A DNA stretch of 64,000 nucleotides from Polyangiaceae bacterium (lineage in GTDB: Bacteria > Myxococcota_A > Polyangia > Polyangiales > Polyangiaceae), in the NCBI GenBank assembly GCA_009780955.1, contig WQZB01000007.1, forward strand, positions 35,415 to 99,414, written 5' to 3'. Each line of letters opens with the position of its first letter. Position 1 is the stretch's first letter. The position numbers and the translations under genes are program-made. Positions 8,208 to 17,348 of the stretch are shown piece after piece. Under the pieces are notes generated by a model. That model saw only the letters and a program-made list of their open reading frames with translations, had not been told where the DNA came from and made no database searches.

Positions 8208-10013
8208 ATGAATGCATATTCTCGGCAAAAGGACAAAGTTTGTGCGACCCTTGTTCCGATGACGATGACGCAGGGCATAAGCGCGGAGGTTCCGCTGGTT
8301 GGGCAAACGATAGCCGGCAAGTACAAGGTGATTCGTCTGCTCGGCGAAGGCGGCATGGGTTGCGTGTATCTCGCCGAACAGCAACTCGGTTCGGCCGCCA
8401 GGAAAGTCGCGCTCAAAACGCTGCACAAGCATTTGTCGCACGACGCAAGCATCCAAGCGCGCTTCGATCGCGAGGCCGGCACCGTCGCGGCCCTGCAGCA
8501 CCCGAACACGATTCAGGTGTTCGACTACGGCAAGATGGATGACGGCACGCTCTACATCGTTATGGAGTTCGTTCAGGGCAGGAGCGTTGCCGACATCCTC
8601 GAGAAGGACGGGCCAATGCCGCCCGCGCGTGTCGAGCACATCATGAGGCAGGTGTGCGGCTCGCTCGAAGAGGCGCACATAGCTGGCATCATTCACCGCG
8701 ACTTGAAACCAGACAACGTGGTTCTCTGTGATCGCGCAGGTCAAAAAGATTGGGTCGAGGTGCTCGACTTCGGCATCGCAAAGCGATCGAACGAGCACGA
8801 TCCGAACGAGGCGAAACTCACGCAACAGGGCATGGTGCTTGGTACGCCACCGTACATGAGTCCCGAGCAATTCACCGGGCAGCCCATTGATTCGCGCTCC
8901 GACATCTACGCGATCGGCGTGATGGCGTACGAAATGCTCACCGCGAACTTGCCATTCCAGGCCAACACCGCGTGGGAGTGGGCGTCGAAGCACATGACCG
9001 AGCTTCCAACACCGCTCGAACGCCAGCCGCTCGGCGCGCAGGTGCCCGAGGCCATGCGTGCGGCGATCATGAAGGCGCTCTCAAAAAACCGTGACGATCG
9101 CTTCGCCACGGCACACGAGTTCATCGACGCGTTCACGGGTACGCAAAGTGCGCAGGGCACGCTTGGCATGGGCGCGCCAGCGGTGAGCGTGGCAAGTGCA
9201 GCGAGTGGCGGCGCACCAGGCGTCGGCGCCACTGCCGCGATGGGCACTCCTCCCGGTTTTGGCGCTGTGCCGGGACAACCAGGCCAACAAGCCCAAATGG
9301 GCGGGCATGGAAGAACAGAAATGGCGCAGCCTGCAGTGGGTGCAGTCTACACGCCTCCTGCCATGGCAGCGTATGGGCCGCCTCCAGCCGCGGGAGGTTT
9401 CGGTCCTGGCGTTGCGCCATACCAGCAAGCCTTTGCCGGCGTGCCTGCACGCAAGGGCAAAGGGCGTTACTTTGCGATCGCGATGGCCGCAGTGGCCGCC
9501 GTCGTGCTTCTTGGTGGCGGTAGCTATGCCTTGCTGTCATCGAAGAAACCGTCGACCGGTGCGTCGAGCGCGCAGACCAGTCCCAGCGCAGTGCCGAGTA
9601 CCACGGCGCATCCTGAGCCAACCACCACTGCGAGCGCACCGCCGCCGCCAGTACCACCGGTAGAAGAGCCGCAAACAACATCGGTTCCAGCGCTCGATTC
9701 GCCTGCGCAACAGTCTGCTTCTGCGCAAAAGGCCGTCGCCACGCCGCCTGCGGGTGGAAGCAAAGAGACGCCAAAGGCGGCCACGCCTACACCGAAGGCG
9801 GCCACGCCTACGCCGAAGCCGGCGGCCTCGATTCCCACGCCAATTCCTCACCAGGGATGGGGGTCGTCAAGAGGCGATTATTATCGCGATCGGGGCGATC
9901 GGAGTGACCCTCCGGCATGCGCGCAGGCCCGCTCGGCTCGCTCGAACCGCATGCCGGCAGCGATCATCGCGTCGCTCGAAAACAGGTGTCGTAGCGCGGG
10001 CGGCACGCCATAA
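8208..10013 (+). CDS. Transmembrane Ser/Thr protein kinase (Hanks type), first of a tandem pair
   Basis: A 601-residue protein. The kinase domain spans about residues 38-305, with P-loop GEGGMG (46-51), the VALK lysine (70), catalytic HRDLKPDN (163-170), DFG (187-189) and the activation-loop end GTPPYMSPEQ. A Gly/Ala/Pro-rich linker is followed by one membrane span (YFAIAMAAVAAVVLLGGG, about 425-445). A second Pro/Thr-rich linker contains the tandem unit TPKAATPTPKAATPTPK. The outer end closes with CAQARSARSNRMPAAII and ENRC. This suggests a cytoplasmic kinase and a periplasmic tail. A later ATG at 8259 could also be the start. It is paralogous to the next gene throughout, including the tail motif. 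Confidence 0.92.
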   Translation: MNAYSRQKDKVCATLVPMTMTQGISAEVPLVGQTIAGKYKVIRLLGEGGMGCVYLAEQQLGSAARKVALKTLHKHLSHDASIQARFDREAGTVAALQHPNTIQVFDYGKMDDGTLYIVMEFVQGRSVADILEKDGPMPPARVEHIMRQVCGSLEEAHIAGIIHRDLKPDNVVLCDRAGQKDWVEVLDFGIAKRSNEHDPNEAKLTQQGMVLGTPPYMSPEQFTGQPIDSRSDIYAIGVMAYEMLTANLPFQANTAWEWASKHMTELPTPLERQPLGAQVPEAMRAAIMKALSKNRDDRFATAHEFIDAFTGTQSAQGTLGMGAPAVSVASAASGGAPGVGATAAMGTPPGFGAVPGQPGQQAQMGGHGRTEMAQPAVGAVYTPPAMAAYGPPPAAGGFGPGVAPYQQAFAGVPARKGKGRYFAIAMAAVAAVVLLGGGSYALLSSKKPSTGASSAQTSPSAVPSTTAHPEPTTTASAPPPPVPPVEEPQTTSVPALDSPAQQSASAQKAVATPPAGGSKETPKAATPTPKAATPTPKPAASIPTPIPHQGWGSSRGDYYRDRGDRSDPPACAQARSARSNRMPAAIIASLENRCRSAGGTP

Positions 10014-10066
10014 AGTCGAAAGGGCTACGCTCTCGCGGCAGTTGAAGCCGTCGGAAGCACTCGGAA

Positions 10067-11983
10067 ATGGTGATGCAATGTCCCTCGTGCTACGCGACCG
10101 TTGACGGCACCCGGCCGTTCTGCTCGGCGTGCGGCGCACCGCTTCCCCGTCAAGACGCCGACCCGCTGATTGGTTGCGTAATTCAAGGGAAATACAAGAT
10201 CGCACGCCTGCTCGGCGAGGGCGGCATGGGCGCGGTGTATGCCGGTGAGCAAGCACTTGGGCACACCACGCGAAGGGTTGCCATCAAGACGCTGCATCGA
10301 CATTTGTCGAACGATCCCCAGATTCGCGAAAGATTTTATCGCGAGGCGGGCACGCTTGCCGGGCTCGAGCACCCCAACACCGTACAGGTTTTCGACTTCG
10401 GAACCACCGACGATGGCGTTCTGTACATCGTCATGGAGTTCGTGCAGGGCGAAAGCATTGCCGCGGCCCTCGAGAAAATCGGCCCCTTGCCGCTCGGGCG
10501 TGCAAAGAAAATTCTCGAGCAGATTTGTGGATCGCTTGGTGAAGCGCACGACAAAGGAATCATCCATCGCGATCTCAAACCGGACAACGTGATCCTCACC
10601 GAGCGCGCTGGGCAGAAAGACTTCGTGAAAGTCCTCGACTTTGGCATTGCCAAGCGCAACGACGAGGAAGATCGCAACGAAGCGAAGCTCACACAGCAAG
10701 GCATGGTGCTTGGCACGCCGCCGTACATGAGCCCTGAGCAATTCACCGGACAGCCGCTCGACCGGCGCGCCGACATCTATTCGCTCGGCGTAATGGCCTA
10801 CGAAATGCTCACCGGCGAGCTTCCTTTCACGGCGAAGAGTTCGTGGGAGTGGGCGACACTTCACATGACGTCCGCGCCGAAGCCAATAGAAACGACGTCA
10901 CGCGGTGCGGCGCTTCCTGAGTCGGTGCGTAGCGCGATCATGTGTGCGCTCTCGAAGGCCAAAGAGCAGCGTTTTTCGAGCGTGCAGGGGTTCTTCGGTA
11001 GCTTTTGCGGTGCGCCGCGCGATCGCTCGACGTTCGAGCGTACGCCAACGGCAATCGATCGTCCTGCAACCGTGCCGGCGGTTGCTTCTGGCGCTCGTGG
11101 GAATGAGCGGCCGGCCGTGATCGCACCATCGGGCGATGATTCTCTCAAAGGCGGAACGCAAATCGGCGAGCCAATATCGTTGCCAGAGGCAGGTTTCGGT
11201 GGTGCATCGCTTGCGCCGTCGTACGGCATGCAACCGAGTGCAATGGCTTACGGTGTGCACTCCAGCGTGCCGTATGCACCACCGCTCGTGGCCTCCGGCA
11301 GGAAAGGCAAGGGGCGCTTCGCGTTGCTCGTGACCATGCTCGGCATCGGAGCGGCCATTGCTGCAGTGGGCGTATATCTCGCCAGCACTGGCGCAATTGG
11401 CGGCGGCACGTCGTCCGGGCCGGCAATGCCCATAGCCTTCGATGCAGCCGCCACAACGCCAACGCCAACGCCAACGGTTGCGGCGTCAACTGCGCATGCG
11501 CCGCTCGGTACGTCAGCACCGCTTACTGAAGCACCGCCGCTGCCAGGCGCCGCGCGCGCTACGCGCGCTACGGCAACGCTGGCGGCTGCACCGCCGCAGC
11601 GTGCTGCAACACCTGCGTCGCACCATGCACCCGGCACGCCGGCTTCGCAGCACGCATCGGCCACGCCAGCCACACCCACGCCGCCGTCTGCTCAGACGCC
11701 ATCGGAAACTTCATCAACGCTGCCCCCTTGGGTGTCAACGCCGCCGTACGTGTCGGCTCCCGCGCCAACCCCAACCCCGACGCCCACGCCGCCGTACGTG
11801 TCAGCGCCCACGCCAACCCCAACGCCGCGGGGCGTTCCAGCGCCGCAGGCTGGTCCAGCGCCATACGGTGAGCCAGCCGTGTGCGCTCGGGCACGTTCGG
11901 CTCGCGCAAGCGGCATGCCCATAGCCATTGTCAATGCGCTGGAAGCGCGCTGCAGGGCGGAGGGCGACGGCAGCCGATACTAG
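10067..11983 (+). CDS. Transmembrane Ser/Thr protein kinase with N-terminal zinc ribbon, tandem paralogue
   Basis: A 638-residue protein. A four-Cys zinc ribbon opens it (CPSC at 5-8, CSAC at 19-22), which its upstream paralogue lacks. The kinase domain has GEGGMG (50-55), Lys 74, HRDLKPDN (167-174) and DFG (191-193). One membrane span (FALLVTMLGIGAAIAAVGVY) follows, then a long Pro/Thr/Ala linker with TPTPTPTP runs and a closing motif CARARSARASGMPIAIVNAL. The kinase domains of the two genes share long identical stretches even at base level, pointing to a fairly recent duplication followed by linker divergence. The first ATG (10067) is used; ATG 10073 is an alternative. Confidence 0.92.
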   Translation: MVMQCPSCYATVDGTRPFCSACGAPLPRQDADPLIGCVIQGKYKIARLLGEGGMGAVYAGEQALGHTTRRVAIKTLHRHLSNDPQIRERFYREAGTLAGLEHPNTVQVFDFGTTDDGVLYIVMEFVQGESIAAALEKIGPLPLGRAKKILEQICGSLGEAHDKGIIHRDLKPDNVILTERAGQKDFVKVLDFGIAKRNDEEDRNEAKLTQQGMVLGTPPYMSPEQFTGQPLDRRADIYSLGVMAYEMLTGELPFTAKSSWEWATLHMTSAPKPIETTSRGAALPESVRSAIMCALSKAKEQRFSSVQGFFGSFCGAPRDRSTFERTPTAIDRPATVPAVASGARGNERPAVIAPSGDDSLKGGTQIGEPISLPEAGFGGASLAPSYGMQPSAMAYGVHSSVPYAPPLVASGRKGKGRFALLVTMLGIGAAIAAVGVYLASTGAIGGGTSSGPAMPIAFDAAATTPTPTPTVAASTAHAPLGTSAPLTEAPPLPGAARATRATATLAAAPPQRAATPASHHAPGTPASQHASATPATPTPPSAQTPSETSSTLPPWVSTPPYVSAPAPTPTPTPTPPYVSAPTPTPTPRGVPAPQAGPAPYGEPAVCARARSARASGMPIAIVNALEARCRAEGDGSRY

Positions 11984-12118
11984 TTGGGAAAAGTATAAGG
12001 CTTTTGACGTGTTCCGTGCTCTCACCCGTCCGTGCGTGGGGCGTTTCACCCCGTGAGAACCCTTTTGTGTCCGTTTGGGGCCATAGACGGGTCGCTGAAG
12101 AATGCTAGATTACACTCT

Positions 12119-12367
12119 GTGGAAGTTGTTCTCCGCAAGCTCGGGAAGGGGTCCCGCGCCGTTGCTGGTCGTCTGGTGAGGGCACCGCGGAAAGGGTCGG
12201 TCGTTGTGATCGAATTTCCGGACGGCATGCACGAATATGTAACTACACCGGTCAAGCGCGTGCTTCGAATTGCCGGGCGCGAGGTCTTCTACATCGAAAC
12301 GGTCAACAGCCGCTACCGCCTCGAAGTGCGCAGTCGCGAAGATGCGGTTGCCGAAAGCGCCGGCTGA
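12119..12367 (+). CDS. Small basic beta-rich protein, unknown function
   Basis: An 82-residue protein from a GTG at 12119. The sequence EVVLRKLGKGSRAVAGRLVR, then VVVIEFPDGMHEYVTTPVKR and YIETVNSRYRLEV, looks like a small beta-barrel with basic surfaces. There is no signal peptide. The frame is open further upstream to 12032, but the extra residues are not protein-like. No strong ribosome-binding site is seen. Its stop is followed at once by CGCTTTCGATTTTTCGATTT, a degenerate end of the dispersed palindromic element. Confidence 0.6.
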   Translation: MEVVLRKLGKGSRAVAGRLVRAPRKGSVVVIEFPDGMHEYVTTPVKRVLRIAGREVFYIETVNSRYRLEVRSREDAVAESAG

Positions 12368-12390
12368 CGCTTTCGATTTTTCGATTTGGC
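12365..12390 (+). repeat. Dispersed palindromic element, degenerate end fragment
   Basis: TGACGCTTTCGATTTTTCGA starts at the stop codon of the preceding small gene and resembles the left arm with a small internal duplication. No core or right arm is seen. Confidence 0.4.
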
Positions 12391-12494
12391 AGGGCCCAGC
12401 AAATGCGTTGCGTGCATCGCGGCGCGCAGCAGGCTGGCAAACATGCTCTGAGGACTTGACGGCATGCCAGAATTAGCGTTGTCTCCGGGCGACT

Positions 12495-12656
12495 ATGGGT
12501 AAATTTGATCGTCGCAAGTCGAGAAAAATGAAGCGCCGCAAGGGGCAGGTGAAAAAGAAAATTCGCCTCAAGCGAACGCGCGCAGCAAGCGAAGCCAAGC
12601 CGTCTTCCGCGCCGAAAAAGGCGTCTTTAAAGAAATCCGCTCAAGCCAAGGCTTAA
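12495..12656 (+). CDS. Very small Lys/Arg-rich protein (53 aa)
   Basis: ATG at 12495 to TAA at 12654 encodes 53 residues beginning MGKFDRRKSRKMKRRKGQVK. About half the residues are Lys or Arg, giving an extremely basic protein that probably binds nucleic acid or ribosomes. Such short MGK.DRR..KMKRRK proteins are, from memory, common conserved hypotheticals in myxobacteria. There is no membrane segment or signal. It lies 127 bases after the preceding small gene, with a likely bidirectional terminator after it. Confidence 0.6.
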   Translation: MGKFDRRKSRKMKRRKGQVKKKIRLKRTRAASEAKPSSAPKKASLKKSAQAKA

Positions 12657-12697
12657 CGATGCAGATGCAAACCGTCGCGAGCAACACGACGGTCGAG

Positions 12698-12760
12698 GCT
12701 TTTTCCGAGGAGCGCGCGGAGCGTACTTGAAGTACGTGAGCACGCACCGCAGGAAAAAAC
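12698..12760. terminator. Likely bidirectional terminator between convergent genes
   Basis: A 5' TTTTCC at 12701-12706 is complementary to GGAAAA at 12752-12757. The region between contains the perfect small hairpin GTACTTGAAGTAC at 12724-12736 and further GC-rich partial pairing. It sits between two convergent genes, where a two-way terminator is expected. Confidence 0.45.
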
Positions 12761-12790
12761 GAAGAGATCGTGGCGCGCAGCAGGTTTGCC

Positions 12791-15784
12791 TCAGTACGGT
12801 ACGGCAGCAACGAAGTAGATCTTGTTCACGCCGCCGCTTGCAAGGCCTTTGGCGTAACCAAGGCGGAATGTGAAAGCTTCAATGTAGCCAAGCGTTGCGT
12901 CGAACCAGAGTTCGCCGCCTGCGCCCGTTTTGAACTTCGCCGAGTTGAATTCATCGAAGGCGCTTCCGTAATCCAGGAAAACCGCGCCGGTGATGCGGTT
13001 TAGGAAAATTGGCAAGGTCTCGGGGCCGCGATCGACGTTGATAATCGGAAAGCGGTATTCGGCGTTGCTAAGCACGTAGCTGCGCCCTGCTTCGATGACA
13101 GGCGGGTAGCCGCGCAGCGTGATGCCGCCCTGGATGAGCACGTTGCGAACGATGTCAACGACGGGCAGGTCGACAAAGCCACCGATGTAAAATGCACCTT
13201 GTCCTGGGAACGAGCCGCCGCTCGTGCCGCCGCCAGCGTGCAGGGCGAGCGAGTGATGGCGAAACCAAGGCATGAGAAAGTACGTCGAGAAGTTGCCCTG
13301 CACGGCGAACCCGGAGAAATCGCTGCCAAGCGATGGATCGGAAATGTCGAGGCTGGTGGAGAACGACAACCCGCGCTCGGCTCCCGCGCTGTAGAGATAA
13401 CGCTCGGCGTTGGTGTACGCGTAGCCAAGGTGCAGCGTGCTTGCGAGGCCGCCGCGCGGCACCGTAGGCGTTTCGTACGGATCGATTTTATCGATGGGAA
13501 ATGACCGATCGATGCCGACGCGCGCAAGCGAGTGTGTGACAACGAACCAGTTGCTGTCGTACGGACTGTTTCGCGTATACGCGATGGACGATGCAAAGCC
13601 GGCTACTTCTTGCATGATCTCGGGCTGGTAGCTGCCGATCGAAAAGCCGCCACGAGGGGTGACCGTGCGAAAAAGTGACATGCTGAAGTCGAACGGCAAG
13701 CGCGCGTACGTGTAGGCAAGCGAGCCTTGAAGCCCGGGTTTTTCAATCTCGGTCGTTGTGCTTGCGGCAATCGTGTGGAAGCCAGAAATGTCGGTGCCGC
13801 TCGCCGTGATGATCACTTGCTGGCCGAAATTGCCCGGGGTGATTTGCACGCCGTAGCGCCGCGGCCAAAGCGTGCGCCACGGGCTGTAGGGCACGCTTTT
13901 CCATTTTTGATCTGGCACAGCGTGCGCGGCAGGATGGTTGTCGACGTAGGCCGGTGCCGGCGTCCAAGTCGACTCGTCGATGGGCATCGCAAACAGGTCG
14001 AAGCCGTCTTTCGTATAGCCAACGTAGGCGAGTGTTTTGCCGTCGGGCGATGGCTCGGGGCTGTAGGCGCCCAGAATGACATTTGTAACTTGCAAGATTC
14101 GGTTCGTGTTGATTTCCCAGGCATAGATGTTCGAGATGCCCGATCTGTCGGAATGAAAATAAACAAAGCGCCCATCGGGCGAGAAGCTAGGGCCTCCGTC
14201 AATCGCGCGATCGGCTGTGACGTCGACGAAGCTGCCGTCCTCTACGTCGACGTAGCGGATGTCGCGGAAGCCTCCATTCTTCCAAATACTGTAAGATACA
14301 TGCTTTCCGTCGGGTGACCAGCGAGGCGTGTAGGCCTGCTCGAACTTTGCCGTAGGCACGAGTGGCCGCTCGTGGCCCAGGTGATTGCGTTCAAGATCGG
14401 CAATCATGATCGAGCGCGTTCCGTGGCTGTTTCTGACGTAAACGATGCGCCGTCCGTCCGGCGACACGGCAGGATCGCTGGCACGAAGGGACGGATCGGT
14501 CAGGACTGTGCGGCCGCGATCCTGCGTGCCAAACGTAGATTTTTCGCCCGGCGGCAAGTGTTCGAGATTGGCGTAAAGAAAAACGTTCTTGTCGAAGTTT
14601 TGCGAGCTGAAAACGACGCCGCCGTCCGGGGCAAAGCTTGCCTGCGACTCGCCGCTCGTTCGCGCGATGAGGGCGGCACGCGATTCGTCGAAGGCGGTCA
14701 TCGCGTTTCGCGCGTCTCGCTCGCCACGTGCGTTGCGCCGAATCGGCAGCGCCCAGAGCCCTGTTTGCAAGTGTTCGTCGTCGCGGTAGTAAAGGAGCCC
14801 GCCTTCGTGCTCAGGCCACGCGCCTTTTGGGATCCATCGCGGGTTGCGCGCAATCTGGCCATGGTGCGTGATGCGCACGCCTTCCCGCGGCCCCGTGGCT
14901 TTCACCTGGGCAGCTTGTGCGCGGTACTTCTGCTGCATGTCGGAGATCCATGTAGGATACAATTCAACGTACGAACTTCCCGTGGCGCGGCGGATGGACC
15001 GATTGAAGCCATAAGGAATGATTTGGCTACCGTAATCGGCGGCGGCTTTGCGAAGGGCTTGTTCGCCGTAGGTGGAGGCGATCCACTGAGTGAAGTACGA
15101 GCCGTAGAGATACCAAATGTTGCCCTGCGGCCAGCGCCGCACAGAATTCGAGATTTGATCGATGGGCGCAATGTTGTCGGACAGAACGTCGGCGCGCATC
15201 CACATGTCCCACTGCGAGGCGCGCAGCCGCCCGGCACTTGTGCGTGCGCTTTCTTGGTAAACGGCGAGACCTTCGAGGATCCACCGCGGCTGCGCCTGGT
15301 TCGGTGCAAGCGTTTTTCCAAGCACCGCGTTGACGATGGCGGGAAGGCCCCGAATTTGGTCGGTGTGCAGGATGTGCGTGTACTCGTGCGTGACGAGCTC
15401 GAGGTACCAGTCGTCGACATCGCCGAGCGGGGAAAGATCGTCAGGCGCCGTTACCCAAAGCTGGATCGCGTTGTAAGGCAGCGCCGTGGAGAAACCGTTC
15501 GCATCTTCGCTCGAATCGAGGAGCAGGATGTCCACGGGCTCTTTGGGCTCCCAGCCGACGTGCTCTGCCATGTTGGAATGGATGTTTTCGGCGACACTCG
15601 CAAGATGGTTTGCGACTTCTTCGATGCCGGAATGGTAGGTCACGCGAAAGTGCGGAGTTTCGATTGTGTACCATGCAAGCGATGGGTCGCTCATGGCATG
15701 GCAGACTCGCGCGAGCATGACCACGGCGGCTGCAACGCAGATCGCGAGAGCGGCGACGAGTTTGCGATGCCGCAATGTGTTCAA
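12791..15784 (-). CDS. Exported zincin peptidase fused to TolB-like propeller and Omp85-type beta-barrel
   Basis: A 997-residue protein. A signal peptide ends near residue 30. The zincin domain has HEYTH at 133-137 and the downstream ligand context WILEGLAVY (Glu 171), as in gluzincins. The middle has repeated TolB/PD40 blades (DPAVSPDGRRIVYV, TPRWSPDGKHVSYS, GPSFSPDGRFVYFHSD, SPEPSPDGKTLAYVG). The last roughly 370 residues are beta-barrel-like, end in aromatic-rich strands (FRLGYAKG...YFVAAVPY) and contain GGITLRGYP, as in Omp85/BamA barrels. It probably anchors a peptidase-propeller at the outer membrane. It is divergent from the next gene, with only 33 bases between starts. Confidence 0.85.
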   Translation of the reverse strand: MNTLRHRKLVAALAICVAAAVVMLARVCHAMSDPSLAWYTIETPHFRVTYHSGIEEVANHLASVAENIHSNMAEHVGWEPKEPVDILLLDSSEDANGFSTALPYNAIQLWVTAPDDLSPLGDVDDWYLELVTHEYTHILHTDQIRGLPAIVNAVLGKTLAPNQAQPRWILEGLAVYQESARTSAGRLRASQWDMWMRADVLSDNIAPIDQISNSVRRWPQGNIWYLYGSYFTQWIASTYGEQALRKAAADYGSQIIPYGFNRSIRRATGSSYVELYPTWISDMQQKYRAQAAQVKATGPREGVRITHHGQIARNPRWIPKGAWPEHEGGLLYYRDDEHLQTGLWALPIRRNARGERDARNAMTAFDESRAALIARTSGESQASFAPDGGVVFSSQNFDKNVFLYANLEHLPPGEKSTFGTQDRGRTVLTDPSLRASDPAVSPDGRRIVYVRNSHGTRSIMIADLERNHLGHERPLVPTAKFEQAYTPRWSPDGKHVSYSIWKNGGFRDIRYVDVEDGSFVDVTADRAIDGGPSFSPDGRFVYFHSDRSGISNIYAWEINTNRILQVTNVILGAYSPEPSPDGKTLAYVGYTKDGFDLFAMPIDESTWTPAPAYVDNHPAAHAVPDQKWKSVPYSPWRTLWPRRYGVQITPGNFGQQVIITASGTDISGFHTIAASTTTEIEKPGLQGSLAYTYARLPFDFSMSLFRTVTPRGGFSIGSYQPEIMQEVAGFASSIAYTRNSPYDSNWFVVTHSLARVGIDRSFPIDKIDPYETPTVPRGGLASTLHLGYAYTNAERYLYSAGAERGLSFSTSLDISDPSLGSDFSGFAVQGNFSTYFLMPWFRHHSLALHAGGGTSGGSFPGQGAFYIGGFVDLPVVDIVRNVLIQGGITLRGYPPVIEAGRSYVLSNAEYRFPIINVDRGPETLPIFLNRITGAVFLDYGSAFDEFNSAKFKTGAGGELWFDATLGYIEAFTFRLGYAKGLASGGVNKIYFVAAVPY

Positions 15785-15817
15785 GGCGCTAGCCCGAGCA
15801 ATTCATCAACTATAGTC

Positions 15818-16585
15818 GTGGGCGTGCGCGGTGAAAGTCCGATCCTGTATGCCCACCGAGGCGCGAGCCTCGAGTTGCCCGAGAACACTCTCGAAGCGTT
15901 TGCTCGTGCTTTCGACCTTGGCGCGAACGCCATCGAAACCGATGCGCACATGACGCGCGACGGGCGCGTCGTGCTTTCCCACGATTCGACCGGCGAGCGC
16001 ATGGCGGGCGTGCCCATGGCGATTCGCGATGCAACGCTCAACGACGTGCGCACCTGGAATGTGGGGGCTGGGTTCACCATTGCCTCGGGAGGTGAGCGTC
16101 GTGCCTACCGAATGCCAACGCTCGACGAGACCCTCGAAGCATTTCCAAATGCGTTCTTCAATATCGACGTGAAGCAAACGTCGCCCGACATGATCCAAGC
16201 TTTGCTTCGAAGCATTCGTGCGGCGCATGCTACCAATCGTGTGCGGATTGCAAGCTTCTCTGCGCGAAATCTCCGTCGGGCACGTGCGCTCGGCTACGAC
16301 GGCGCTCTTGGCATGGCCTCGAGCGACCTTGCGAAGGTGATGCTGCTTCCAAGGCTGTTTGCGCGGCGCTTGCCCATTGCCGGTGACGCCGCCCAGGTGC
16401 CGGAGCGCGCATGGGGCATGACGTTCGCGAGCCAAAGCGCGATCGATCGGCTTCACGCATGCGGTCTTCGCGTCGACTTTTGGACGATCGACGATCCTGA
16501 ACGAGCCAAGTGGCTCTTTGCCATGGGGGCCGATGGGATTGTAACGAACGACGTGCGCGGGCTCCGCGCTGTACTATCCGGCTAG
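15818..16585 (+). CDS. Glycerophosphodiester phosphodiesterase
   Basis: A 255-residue GDPD-family TIM barrel. Key blocks are ILYAHRGASLELPENTLEAF (HR and E-N-T active-site motif), GANAIETDAHMTRDGRVVLS (E-x-D metal ligands) and HDSTGERM (catalytic His). A C-terminal GIVTNDV follows. It hydrolyses glycerophosphodiesters to glycerol-3-phosphate and an alcohol, and no signal peptide suggests a cytoplasmic location. The GTG at 15818 is used; a second GTG at 15824 is possible. The frame is open far upstream, but that part is only the complement of the peptidase gene. The next gene starts 2 bases after its stop, so the two form an operon. Confidence 0.9.
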   Translation: MGVRGESPILYAHRGASLELPENTLEAFARAFDLGANAIETDAHMTRDGRVVLSHDSTGERMAGVPMAIRDATLNDVRTWNVGAGFTIASGGERRAYRMPTLDETLEAFPNAFFNIDVKQTSPDMIQALLRSIRAAHATNRVRIASFSARNLRRARALGYDGALGMASSDLAKVMLLPRLFARRLPIAGDAAQVPERAWGMTFASQSAIDRLHACGLRVDFWTIDDPERAKWLFAMGADGIVTNDVRGLRAVLSG

Positions 16586-16587
16586 GT

Positions 16588-17325
16588 ATGCTCGAGGGCT
16601 CTTCGGTCATCGTCATTGTCCCGGCCTTTCAAGAGCAGCAGCGAATCGCTCGCGTGGTCGAGACAATGCCCGAGTTCGTCGACATGATCGTGGTGGTCGA
16701 TGACGGAAGCCGGGACGAAACGACGGAGCGCGCGCGCCGTGCAGCAGACGCGCGCACCGTGCTCATGAAACACGAAAAGCGCCGCGGCGTTGGAGCGGCC
16801 ATTAAAACCGGCTACCAAGAGGCGCTCGCGCGGGGCGCACACGGACGCCCAACCGATGCACTCTGCATCATGGCCGGTGACGGCCAAATGCACCCGAATG
16901 ATTTACGCAGCGTGGTGCTGCCAATCGTTCTCGGGGAAGCCGATTACGTCAAAGGCGATCGATTCCGCATCGAAGGCGTCCGCAGGGCGATGGGCTGGCC
17001 TCGATGGGTGGGCGGGATGCTTTTCTCGTTTCTCACGTCGCTCGCCATTGGCCAGGCGATCTCCGACAGCCAATGCGGGTTCACTGCCTTGTCGCGCGCC
17101 GCTGCGATGCAGCTCGACCTTGTAGGGCTCTGGCCTAGTTTTGGCTATCCAAACGACATTCTTGGCCAGCTTGCAGCAAAACGCCTTCGCATTCGTGAGG
17201 TGCCCGTGATGCCCATCTACGGCACCGAGCAAAGCAAGCTAAGACTCCGACACCTGCCCCCGATTTTCTATCTCGTTGCGCGTGCCGCTGCGCGCCGGCT
17301 TGGCACGCGAAATGAATCGCAATAG
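16588..17325 (+). CDS. Family 2 glycosyltransferase (dolichyl-phosphate mannosyltransferase type)
   Basis: A 245-residue GT-A fold enzyme. It begins SSVIVIVPAFQEQQRIARVV, has the nucleotide-binding VVDDGSRDET and the AGDGQMHP motif (D-x-x at the catalytic metal site). DSQCGFTALSR follows as the acceptor-side block. The arrangement is that of DPM/polyprenyl-phosphate glycosyltransferases. No long C-terminal membrane domain is present. It follows the phosphodiesterase gene by 2 bases and is probably co-transcribed with it. The sugar and acceptor are not predictable. Confidence 0.88.
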   Translation: MLEGSSVIVIVPAFQEQQRIARVVETMPEFVDMIVVVDDGSRDETTERARRAADARTVLMKHEKRRGVGAAIKTGYQEALARGAHGRPTDALCIMAGDGQMHPNDLRSVVLPIVLGEADYVKGDRFRIEGVRRAMGWPRWVGGMLFSFLTSLAIGQAISDSQCGFTALSRAAAMQLDLVGLWPSFGYPNDILGQLAAKRLRIREVPVMPIYGTEQSKLRLRHLPPIFYLVARAAARRLGTRNESQ

Positions 17326-17348
17326 CGCAAGCTTGCAAAGGGAATCGA

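Noticed and set aside
8106..8993. 295-codon minus-strand frame over the first kinase
   Set aside because: It is antisense to the kinase domain and is matched by an equivalent shadow over the paralogue, as expected from shared codon structure.
11450..11830. CCAACGCCAACG and similar short tandem runs considered as a DNA repeat locus
   Set aside because: They encode the Thr-Pro linker of the second kinase and stay in frame, so they are protein low complexity.
14372..15817. Long upstream part of the phosphodiesterase frame
   Set aside because: These 480 codons are the complement of the peptidase-propeller gene and show no protein-like pattern. The GDPD domain starts at about 15840.
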